Source: Bacteroidota bacterium | GTDB lineage: Bacteria > Bacteroidota > Bacteroidia > Chitinophagales > Chitinophagaceae | NCBI GenBank assembly: GCA_013286425.1 | Contig: JABDFS010000001.1 | Coordinates: 1 to 64,000, forward strand | Direction of reading: 5' to 3' | Length of the DNA stretch: 64,000 nucleotides | Shown here: positions 55,381 through 62,962 of the stretch, piece after piece | How the letters are laid out: the number at the start of each line of letters is the position of its first letter | How positions within the stretch are numbered: position 1 is the first letter of the stretch | Made by a program: the position numbers and the translations under genes | The notes under the pieces: model-generated | The model's database searches: none | What the model saw: the letters and a program-made list of their open reading frames with translations, nothing else | What the model was told of the DNA's origin: nothing

Positions 55381-57483
55381 ATGAAATTATATCCAGATTC
55401 TGCAGAGCAACAGCTTGAATTCTCAAAAATAAAAAGCCTTCTTTCTTCTTTTTGCAATACAGAATACGCCAAAGAAAAAGTTTTGAATTTGCGTATTCAC
55501 ACAAAAAAAGAAATCATTATACTGCAGTTGCAACAATCGTACGAGTGCAAACTTATTCTTGAACAAAGCCAATCGTTACCGAATGATTTCAGTATAGACC
55601 TTAGTCGTGCTTTAAAACTATTAAGCATTCAGGGCGGTATTTTACAGGTAGAAGATTTTATGCATATACGCAGGCTTGCTGCAAATACAGAAAGAATCTT
55701 TCGCTGGTTCGATGGTGAACGTAAACTTGCTTATCCTGGTTTATATAAAGTGATCGAAGATTCACATTACGAAAAAGCGATCACAAAAATGATTGATGAA
55801 GTTTTTGATGAAGCAGGAAACATAAAAGACAATGCAAGTGAAGCGTTGCAGAAGATAAGGCACAATCTTTACCGCAAACGCAACGAATTAAGACGTGTGT
55901 TTGAAAAAGAAGTATCGCGTTTAAATAAAGCGGGTTATAGTGCAGAGATAGATGAAAGTTTCAGCAACGGAAGGAGAGTGGTTGCAGTATTCGCAGAATT
56001 TAAACGGCAGGTAAAAGGAATTTTGCATGGTGAAAGTGATAGTCGCAAAACAGCATTCATAGAACCTGAAGAAACCATTGAATTAAATAACGAAGTTTTC
56101 TCCTTGGAAAATGAAGAACGAAAAGAAATACAGCGCATATTAAAATCGCTTACTGCAAAGCTTTCTGTTTACAGCAACCTGTTACAACAATGGCTGCAGA
56201 TTGCAGGCGAATTTGATTTCATCAATGCAAAAGCAAAGCTCGGCATTGAAATAAAAGGCAATTATCCAAACTTAACAGACGGAGCGATACTTGATCTGAA
56301 AGAAGCTTATCATCCGCTTTTGATCTTACATAATAAACAAACAAATAAACCAACAATTCCGCTTACATTAAAGCTGAATGAAAAGAATCGCATTCTGGTA
56401 ATAAGTGGCCCGAATGCAGGTGGAAAAACTGTTGCCATGAAAACTATCGGGCTTAATCAAATGATGTTGCAAAGTGGTTTATTGGTTCCGGTTCGCCAAG
56501 ATTCTGAAATGGGAATTTTTAAACAGTTATTCATTCATATTGGCGATACGCAAAGCATAGAGTTTGATCTCAGTACCTATTCATCGCATTTGCTGCACAT
56601 GAAATATTTTATTGAAAATTGCAACGGCAAAACTTTATTCTTTATTGATGAACTCGGTAGCGGAACAGATCCTAATCTTGGAGGCGCATTTGCTGAAATT
56701 ATTTTAAGCGAACTGAATCGCAGGCATTCCTTTGGCGTTGTTACAACGCATTATCTTAATCTTAAAATTTTCGCCAATCACACATCAGGAATTATTAATG
56801 GATCGATGATGTTTGATGAGGAAAATTTACAGGCGTTATATAAACTTAATATAGGAAAGCCAGGAAGCTCTTACACTTTTGCTATAGCAGAGCGTATCGG
56901 CTTGCCAAAGCATTTGATAAATCATGCAAAGAAACTGGTTGATGAAGATCATTTTCGATTGGATAAATTATTAAACCGCACAGAACAAGACCTTCAGCAA
57001 ATACAAAAAGAAAGAAAAGAGTTAAATGATCTTATTGCTGAAAATGAGCGCTTGAAAAAACAATTATCAGTTACACTCGATAAAGAAAAGCACACGCAAC
57101 AGGTTGAATTATTAAGACATCAAAATAAAATAACCGAAGAACGTATTGTTTATTTAAAAGACATGGAACGCAAGCTGAAACAGGTTGTTATTGACTGGAA
57201 AAAAGCAGACAATAAAAATGAAGTGATGAAGCAATTGCAGGAAATGTTATTTAAGCGAAAAGAAAGCCAGGTTAAAAATAAGTTGGAGAAAAAAATAGAA
57301 TCAAAATACCGCGAAGTGCAGGCGCCGATCGCAGTTGGCTCTAAAGTGAAAATGAAAAAAAATTACCAGGTTGGTGAAGTAAAAGAAATCCGTGGTAAAA
57401 GAGCAGTGGTGCAAATTGGTACTGTGCCGATTAATATTAACTTAGATGATCTTGTAGTGATTGAAGAAAAGCAGGTAAGTTAA
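55381..57483 (+). CDS. MutS2-like ATPase without Smr domain
   Basis: A 700-residue protein of the MutS2 branch. The Walker A motif ISGPNAGGKT is near residue 341, Walker B FFIDELGSGTDP near 420, and THYLNLK follows. A coiled-coil (residues 505-600) and a basic KOW-like end (VGSKVKMKKNYQVGEVKEIRG) complete it. MutS2 proteins usually finish with an Smr nuclease domain after this; here the protein stops, so the nuclease part is missing. It may act in recombination suppression or on collided ribosomes. A receiver protein follows by 14 bases. Confidence 0.9.
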   Translation: MKLYPDSAEQQLEFSKIKSLLSSFCNTEYAKEKVLNLRIHTKKEIIILQLQQSYECKLILEQSQSLPNDFSIDLSRALKLLSIQGGILQVEDFMHIRRLAANTERIFRWFDGERKLAYPGLYKVIEDSHYEKAITKMIDEVFDEAGNIKDNASEALQKIRHNLYRKRNELRRVFEKEVSRLNKAGYSAEIDESFSNGRRVVAVFAEFKRQVKGILHGESDSRKTAFIEPEETIELNNEVFSLENEERKEIQRILKSLTAKLSVYSNLLQQWLQIAGEFDFINAKAKLGIEIKGNYPNLTDGAILDLKEAYHPLLILHNKQTNKPTIPLTLKLNEKNRILVISGPNAGGKTVAMKTIGLNQMMLQSGLLVPVRQDSEMGIFKQLFIHIGDTQSIEFDLSTYSSHLLHMKYFIENCNGKTLFFIDELGSGTDPNLGGAFAEIILSELNRRHSFGVVTTHYLNLKIFANHTSGIINGSMMFDEENLQALYKLNIGKPGSSYTFAIAERIGLPKHLINHAKKLVDEDHFRLDKLLNRTEQDLQQIQKERKELNDLIAENERLKKQLSVTLDKEKHTQQVELLRHQNKITEERIVYLKDMERKLKQVVIDWKKADNKNEVMKQLQEMLFKRKESQVKNKLEKKIESKYREVQAPIAVGSKVKMKKNYQVGEVKEIRGKRAVVQIGTVPININLDDLVVIEEKQVS

Positions 57484-57497
57484 TCTAAGTAAAATCT

Positions 57498-57887
57498 ATG
57501 GCAGTGTTTGAGAAAGTATTATTTGTTGATGATGATCCCATCATGGCGAAAATATCTGAGCGCACCATGCAGCTGCTTGATTTTTCCAACCAGTTTATTT
57601 CTAAAAAAGATGGTTTGCAGGCAAAAGATTACCTCATCAATAATACAGATGGATTACCTGATATAATTTTTGTTGACCTGCACATGAATGTTATGAATGG
57701 ATGGAAATTTATTGAATGGTTTAATGACTGGTCTTTATCTGAAAATATTAAAATACCATTGTATGTGCTTTCATCAGGTTTAAATGAAGATGGTTCAAGT
57801 CTGAATGATATTGAAGGATATTTACTGAAACCGATAACAGCAGAAAATCTTTCTGATATTTCTCAAAAGCACTCAGTTAAAAACTAA
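57498..57887 (+). CDS. Receiver-only response regulator
   Basis: A 129-residue single receiver domain: acidic pocket VDDDPIM, phospho-acceptor Asp60 in IIFVDLHMNVMNGW, switch LSSG, and Lys in LLKPITAEN. There is no output domain, so it works through protein contacts (CheY-like). No kinase is nearby. It is 14 bases after the MutS2-like gene and may be co-transcribed. Confidence 0.9.
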   Translation: MAVFEKVLFVDDDPIMAKISERTMQLLDFSNQFISKKDGLQAKDYLINNTDGLPDIIFVDLHMNVMNGWKFIEWFNDWSLSENIKIPLYVLSSGLNEDGSSLNDIEGYLLKPITAENLSDISQKHSVKN

Positions 57888-57889
57888 AC

Positions 57890-57919
57890 TTTGTCAATAC
57901 TAACAACTGTTTATTTTTG
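57890..57919 (+). promoter_or_regulatory. Promoter of the glutaryl-CoA dehydrogenase gene
   Basis: TTTG (57890-57893), an 18-base spacer and TATTTTTG (57912-57919) match the Bacteroidota TTTG/TAnnTTTG promoter well, 28 bases before the start codon. Confidence 0.65.
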
Positions 57920-57947
57920 CCGCGCTTAAAACACTAAATAAAAAACA

Positions 57948-59132
57948 ATGGCTGTTAAAACAGATACATTTCAATCACCGGATTATTACCTGGTTGATGA
58001 GTTACTGACTGAAGAACAAAAGCTGGTGCGTGATACCGTGCGCAATTATGTAAAGAAGGAAATATCGCCTATAATAGAAGATTATGCTCAGCGTGCAGAG
58101 TTTCCTGAGTTTATTGTAAAACAAATGGGAGAGCTAGGTTGTTTCGGCCCAACCATTCCACATGAATATGGCGGCGGTGGTTTGGATTATATAAGCTATG
58201 GTTTAATGATGCAGGAACTGGAACGTGGTGATAGCGGCGTGCGCTCAACTGCAAGTGTGCAAGGCAGTTTGGTAATGTATCCAATTTATGCTTATGGAAA
58301 TGAAGAACAGCGGAATAAATATCTGCCTAAGCTTGCAAGCGGCGAATGGCTTGGGTGTTTTGGATTGACTGAACCTGATTTCGGAAGCAACCCTGCAGGC
58401 ATGATCACAAACTTTAAAGAAGATGGTGACGATGTTATTTTAAACGGCTCTAAAATGTGGATCAGCAACGCACCTTTTGCGCAGGTTGCAGTGGTTTGGG
58501 CAAAAGATGAAAGCGGTGAAATATGCGGGCTTATTGTTGAGCGCGGGATGGAAGGTTTTACAACTCCAACCACACACGGAAAATGGAGTTTACGAGCAAG
58601 CGCAACAGGAGAGTTGGTTTTTCATGATGTACGTGTTCCCAAAGAAAATATACTGCCCAATGTAAAAGGTTTGAAAGGTCCGCTGGGTTGTTTAACAAAA
58701 GCCCGTTATGGAATTGCATGGGGCGCACTTGGCGCTGCTATGGATTGTTATGATACGGCTTTACAGTACAGCAAAGAGCGGGTGCAATTTGACAAACCTA
58801 TTGGTGCTTTCCAATTGCAGCAAAAGAAACTGGCTGAAATGATAACTGAAATTACCAAAGCGCAATTACTCGTATGGCGCGTTGGTTCTTTAATGAATGA
58901 AGGGAGAGCAACTCCGCAACAGGTAAGCATGGCAAAGCGTAACAGTTGCGAAATTGCAACCAACATTACACGTGATGCACGCGCAATGCTTGGTGGAATG
59001 GGCATTACCGGTGAATACAGTATCATGCGCCACATGATGAATCTTGAAAGCGTACTTACGTATGAAGGCACGCACGATGTGCATTTGTTGATAACCGGTA
59101 TGGATGTAACAGGCTTTAATGCATTCAAATAA
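57948..59132 (+). CDS. Acyl-CoA dehydrogenase, glutaryl-CoA dehydrogenase-like
   Basis: A 394-residue FAD enzyme. GCFGLTEPDFGSNPAGM and NGSKMWISNAPFAQVAVVWA are the acyl-CoA dehydrogenase signatures, and the catalytic glutamate is in TYEGTHDVH near residue 370. The GSNP and R-rich GKWSLRASATGE patterns and general length (390-400) fit glutaryl-CoA dehydrogenase, which makes crotonyl-CoA from lysine/tryptophan breakdown. Branched- or short-chain substrates are not excluded. It is preceded by a strong promoter. Confidence 0.9.
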   Translation: MAVKTDTFQSPDYYLVDELLTEEQKLVRDTVRNYVKKEISPIIEDYAQRAEFPEFIVKQMGELGCFGPTIPHEYGGGGLDYISYGLMMQELERGDSGVRSTASVQGSLVMYPIYAYGNEEQRNKYLPKLASGEWLGCFGLTEPDFGSNPAGMITNFKEDGDDVILNGSKMWISNAPFAQVAVVWAKDESGEICGLIVERGMEGFTTPTTHGKWSLRASATGELVFHDVRVPKENILPNVKGLKGPLGCLTKARYGIAWGALGAAMDCYDTALQYSKERVQFDKPIGAFQLQQKKLAEMITEITKAQLLVWRVGSLMNEGRATPQQVSMAKRNSCEIATNITRDARAMLGGMGITGEYSIMRHMMNLESVLTYEGTHDVHLLITGMDVTGFNAFK

Positions 59133-59200
59133 TTAGAACAGAATTTCTGCGATCAATAAATTGATGGAATTATTTTCTGATTGACGCATGCTATTAAAAA

Positions 59201-60067
59201 CTAATTCCATTCTTTATTATCTTTTTCAACCTTGCTTTTATAAACTTTACGGCAGAGATAAGCACTTAGTTCATACAGTGCAAATAATGGAAGAAATACA
59301 ATTGTTTGACTGTACCAATCCGGGCTTGGTGTAATCACTGCTGCGATCACCAGTAAAATAACAATGGCATATTTACGTGTACGTTTTAAAAACTGCGGCG
59401 TAACAATACCAATTTTTGTAAGCGCATAAGTAAGTACAGGCATTTCAAAAGCAATTCCGCATCCAATAATTACATTAGTTAAATTATCAATATAATCGTT
59501 TATCGTTGGCCGGGTTGTAACCATATTAAGTGCGCTTACCTGAAAAGTGGCAAGAAAATTAAAAGTAAATGGCCCTAAAACAAAATACCCAAATGCTGAA
59601 CCCAAAAAGAAAAAGAATGACACCCAAAAAATAATAAAGCTTGTCCCCTTTATTTCCTTTGCATTTAATGCCGGTTTTACAAACCGCCAGAATTCCCAAA
59701 AAATATATGGAAATGCTGCTATTAACCCTCCTATAAACGCAATTGAAAAACTACTGAAGAACTGTCCGCCAAAAGTGGTGGTTTGCATACTTATCTCAAC
59801 GGGAGGGAGGCATAATTCATTACCTAAACCAAGATGATTACTAAGGCTGCAAATTACTTTGTAACTTATAAAATTGGGATTGATGGGGCCTGCTATCACA
59901 TTATCAAAAACCCACTGTATTTTAATAAATATTATTATCGATATAATAATCACCGCCAATAAGGAGCGGATAATATGCCATCTTAATGCTTCCAAATGAT
60001 CTACAAAAGCCATCTCAGCTTTACCCTGGTTTCTTCGGTTTAAAAAACCTGCTGTTGTCATACTCAT
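59201..60067 (-). CDS. tatC: Sec-independent translocase TatC
   Basis: A 288-residue membrane protein with six helices. It begins EMAFVDHLEALRWHIIRSL, the conserved TatC start (FxxHLxELRxR), and contains FGYFVLGPFTFNFL and CGIAFEMPVLTYAL, the typical region of helix 5. It recognises twin-arginine signals and forms the receptor of the Tat pathway. TatA is encoded at 61976, with two ferritin-like proteins in between. Confidence 0.94.
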   Translation of the reverse strand: MSMTTAGFLNRRNQGKAEMAFVDHLEALRWHIIRSLLAVIIISIIIFIKIQWVFDNVIAGPINPNFISYKVICSLSNHLGLGNELCLPPVEISMQTTTFGGQFFSSFSIAFIGGLIAAFPYIFWEFWRFVKPALNAKEIKGTSFIIFWVSFFFFLGSAFGYFVLGPFTFNFLATFQVSALNMVTTRPTINDYIDNLTNVIIGCGIAFEMPVLTYALTKIGIVTPQFLKRTRKYAIVILLVIAAVITPSPDWYSQTIVFLPLFALYELSAYLCRKVYKSKVEKDNKEWN

Positions 60068-60137
60068 CTATTTTATGAATGCATTCATTTCAAAAAATAT
60101 TTCTGCATCTAAATCTTAGAATATTATAAATCAAAAT

Positions 60138-60170
60138 AAAAAAGCACCATTTGCTTGATGATGCTTTTTT
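60138..60170 (-). terminator. Terminator of the ferritin-like operon
   Basis: AAAAAAGCACCAT / ATGATGCTTTTTT with a 7-nt loop and one mismatch lies 21 bases past the 60191 stop; a T-rich run follows on the minus strand. Confidence 0.8.
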
Positions 60171-60190
60171 ATTTTTTTGTTTAACAGTAA

Positions 60191-61021
60191 CTATGAAACA
60201 ATAAAAGGTTGAATAAGCGCTAACACCTGTGCGGTTGTAAGCGGCTCATCAAATGCTTCAGATGCATCTTCCACACTAATATTAAAACCATCAATGCCCA
60301 CAATATTAATTCCGAGCTGTACTGTATTATCTTCACCTGCATAATTTCCTGCAACGGAAGAACCTATTCCCGCAGTTGACGCGCCGGTTATCCAAGGCCT
60401 TATTTTTTCATCATTATAATAAGAAGAACGCAGGCTTCTTACATAAGATGCATGTCTTGCTTCAACAGAATGTATTTGCAAAGCGGCTGTAAGTACCGTA
60501 TCATTCATTTTTAAATTAGGAGCCTGCCCCTTGTATGCTCTTACGCCGGTATCTTCAAATGTTTGAGATACTGCTAAAAATGTTTCATAATCTGAAAAAA
60601 CAGTTGGAAAAGTTCCGCCTGCTGTAAAATCAAAAACCGGTGACTTTTGTGGAATGCCTCCCAATGCGGTAATTGTTGCTGAAAGAAAATCTACGTGCTC
60701 TTTTTCATGCTGCTGAATAATTTTATAACCCTGCAAAGCGGAAGCATCTTTTATTAATCCCGGAGTGCTTACTCCTGTGTTGTAAAACTGCGATTCAAGA
60801 TGTTCAAGTACTAAAGCAAAATTTAAAACATGTGTTACGGTATCAGGTGTTTGTCCATATGCTTTTTTAAAGATTCCACCTAAGGCAAGCGGTAAAGCAG
60901 TAAGTGCAATTTTGCCACCGATACGTGCAAATTCACGCATAGAATCACGGCGTGTATCTACGCGGTTATATACCTCCGGATCTTGCTTTTCTATATCAGA
61001 AAATATTTGTTCAATATTCAT
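60191..61021 (-). CDS. Ferritin-like domain protein 2 of the Tat island
   Basis: A 276-residue protein of the ferritin-like (PF13668-type) family. After RVDTRRDSMREFARIGG, a twin-arginine-like basic stretch, comes a hydrophobic segment (IALTALPLALGGIF). The helical core has LNFALVLEHLESQFYN and QHEKEHVDFL, the E/H pairs of ferritin-like proteins, and VEARHASYVR. The C-terminus resembles its partner at 61032. The two genes are 10 bases apart. Metal use is inferred from family members, and the role may be protection against desiccation or oxidation. Confidence 0.8.
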   Translation of the reverse strand: MNIEQIFSDIEKQDPEVYNRVDTRRDSMREFARIGGKIALTALPLALGGIFKKAYGQTPDTVTHVLNFALVLEHLESQFYNTGVSTPGLIKDASALQGYKIIQQHEKEHVDFLSATITALGGIPQKSPVFDFTAGGTFPTVFSDYETFLAVSQTFEDTGVRAYKGQAPNLKMNDTVLTAALQIHSVEARHASYVRSLRSSYYNDEKIRPWITGASTAGIGSSVAGNYAGEDNTVQLGINIVGIDGFNISVEDASEAFDEPLTTAQVLALIQPFIVS

Positions 61022-61031
61022 AATATTTTTT

Positions 61032-61754
61032 TTAAATGGTGTAAGGAAATGATTTAAGATCAGGCATTACTTTAAGGTAAGGTGAAATTGTTTGCACAAC
61101 ATTATAAGGTTTATTGGCAACATCTAAACCATTGGAATCAACAATGGTACTATCTGCAAAAGATAACGGATCTATTAAGTCTCTTATGTAAGCAGCATGC
61201 CTTGCTTCCACTGAAACAATTTTACCGGCAGCCGTTAAATAATCCGAGCTTTTGATAGCATACGCAATACCATTGTAGGCAGATACTCCTGTGTCTTCAA
61301 AACTTTTTGAAGCGCCTAAAACACTCATCCTGTCAGAGAAATTAATTGAACTGAAATCAAATTGCATATCAGGAAGCGCACTGCTGCCTAGAGCAGTTTT
61401 AAAAAATTCCCTGTGCGAGATCTCATGATCCCTGATCTGTGCAAGTCTCGTTTTCTCCCAGGAAGAGCCGCCTGAATAAAAATTGCCAACTACCATAATG
61501 TAAAATGCCGCTTCCAGTTGCTCAAGCAAATAAGCATAATTTAAAATGTCGATATCGTTATACGTACCCGTTTTAAGCGAGTCACTAACGCTACCGGTGT
61601 TAAGTGCATTTGAAGTTTCTGATTTAGTACAGGCAGTAAGGCCGGTTATGGCAACTGCTGTAAGACCAAGATTGCTTAAAAATTTTCTTCGATGCAGAGT
61701 AGGCGATTGAACCTGGTCTTCATTTTCTGAAGAAGATACATGTGGTTGTTTCAT
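61032..61754 (-). CDS. Ferritin-like domain protein 1, Tat-type signal
   Basis: A 240-residue protein. The N-terminus has LHRRKFLSNLGLTAVAITGL ending in TAC, a near-consensus twin-arginine signal (RRKFL) plus a lipobox Cys. The core repeats the ferritin-like pattern seen in the next gene: ILNYAYLLEQLEAAFYIM, RDHEISHREFFKTAL and VEARHAAYIR. It forms an operon with 60191. Its Tat-type signal links it to the neighbouring tatC and tatA genes. Confidence 0.82.
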   Translation of the reverse strand: MKQPHVSSSENEDQVQSPTLHRRKFLSNLGLTAVAITGLTACTKSETSNALNTGSVSDSLKTGTYNDIDILNYAYLLEQLEAAFYIMVVGNFYSGGSSWEKTRLAQIRDHEISHREFFKTALGSSALPDMQFDFSSINFSDRMSVLGASKSFEDTGVSAYNGIAYAIKSSDYLTAAGKIVSVEARHAAYIRDLIDPLSFADSTIVDSNGLDVANKPYNVVQTISPYLKVMPDLKSFPYTI

Positions 61755-61975
61755 AGTTGTGATTTTAAATGAGTAAATAAAAAAGCAAGTGCAACTACGA
61801 AGGATAACATCGGAAGGTTTTAGGATTATTAAAAAAAGAAAAAGAATTGTATAATTGATAATTAATATCTACAAAAAGAATTGTATTGATATAAGCATTT
61901 AATTTATTTGATAAAATAGTTTTCTTTTTGAAACCTTAGAAAAATTTATTGCGTAATTGCATCAAAATAATTTTT

Positions 61976-62179
61976 ATGAGTACTCCTGGTATATCTGAAT
62001 GGGTATTAATAATACTTGCTGTATTGATTTTATTTGGCGGAAAAAAAATCCCTGATTTTATGAGAGGCCTTGGAAAAGGAATACGTGAATTCAATGATGC
62101 TAAAAATAATGTTCGTAAAGAAATTGAAGATGGCATTAATGAAACGCCTCGTCAACCTGTGAACAATACGCAGCCATAA
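61976..62179 (+). CDS. tatA: Twin-arginine translocase subunit TatA/E
   Basis: A 67-residue protein starting MSTPGISEWVLIILAVLILF, a short transmembrane helix, then GGKKIPDFMRGLGKGIREF, the classic TatA amphipathic helix (FGxxKLPxxxxxLGxxIxxF), and an acidic tail. It forms the pore of the Tat system with TatC. The ATG at 61976 is chosen; an upstream TTG at 61949 is unlikely. It is divergent from the two Tat-linked ferritin genes. Confidence 0.92.
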   Translation: MSTPGISEWVLIILAVLILFGGKKIPDFMRGLGKGIREFNDAKNNVRKEIEDGINETPRQPVNNTQP

Positions 62180-62220
62180 TAATTTTTGATCTTTATTATA
62201 AAGCTGTATTAGAAAACTCA

Positions 62221-62240
62221 GTTATATAAATTTATATAAC
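62221..62240. other. 20-bp perfect AT-rich palindrome
   Basis: GTTATATAAATTTATATAAC is self-complementary over 20 bases, in the gap between convergent tatA and the DUF2007 gene. It has no GC core or T-run, so it is a weak terminator candidate; it could bind a dimeric protein. Confidence 0.5.
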
Positions 62241-62295
62241 CTTGCTGTTGTAGTGTATTATTATAATAACACAAACAAGAGCGAAACAAATAAAT

Positions 62296-62739
62296 TTATT
62301 GCTCTGATTCGTCTGTGTTTTTATACAGTTCGTTATTCAACTCTACAGGTTTTTCAAACTCTTCATTGCAATCATAGCAATGCCAAACCTGTTCAACACC
62401 GATGGCATAACTACCCAACATCCATGTAAATAGGGCACTTATCACATTAGAAGGTTTACGGCTAGTAGTTATGTATTCAATATTGTGACTACCACAATGC
62501 GGGCATGCAAAGCTTTTCCGTTTTATTTCTTTAATTGCATTTAATATTTCTGTAGCCTTATCAGTATCATTTTTTTCGATCATTAATTTTATTCCGCCTA
62601 TTGCATTGCTGAGTATAGGATTAAGCGTAACTGTCTGTTCATCCTTCAACCAACAATTTATACCTGCTTCCTCAAGCCTTCCCATCATTAAATTGGCTTC
62701 AATGTAATTGTCAAATGTTTCAATAATTATAAAGTCCAT
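62296..62739 (-). CDS. DUF2007 domain protein with zinc ribbon
   Basis: A 147-residue protein. The first 70 residues are a DUF2007 fold (IETFDNYIEANLMMGRLEEA, GIKLMIEKNDTDKATEIL), related to signal-transducing PII-like folds. Then FACPHCGSHNIEYI and WHCYDCNEEF form a four-cysteine zinc ribbon split by a hydrophobic segment (NVISALFTWMLGSYAIGV). Its function is not known. It is convergent with tatA. Confidence 0.85.
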   Translation of the reverse strand: MDFIIIETFDNYIEANLMMGRLEEAGINCWLKDEQTVTLNPILSNAIGGIKLMIEKNDTDKATEILNAIKEIKRKSFACPHCGSHNIEYITTSRKPSNVISALFTWMLGSYAIGVEQVWHCYDCNEEFEKPVELNNELYKNTDESEQ

Positions 62740-62962
62740 AATTATTAAATGTAAAGCATAAAGTTTATTGTTATTATAATTCTATCCTATCGATATGAAT
62801 GAAATATCAATAACAAATATTTCTTTATGTTTGACAACATAAAATTTTCAGCAATAAAAACCATATACGATATTTCCGTACATGCATAAAAAGATTTAAT
62901 AAATTCAGATCGGTTTAATATTGTTGTAAAAGCTAACTCTTAATTTTTTTTGTTATAACCCG

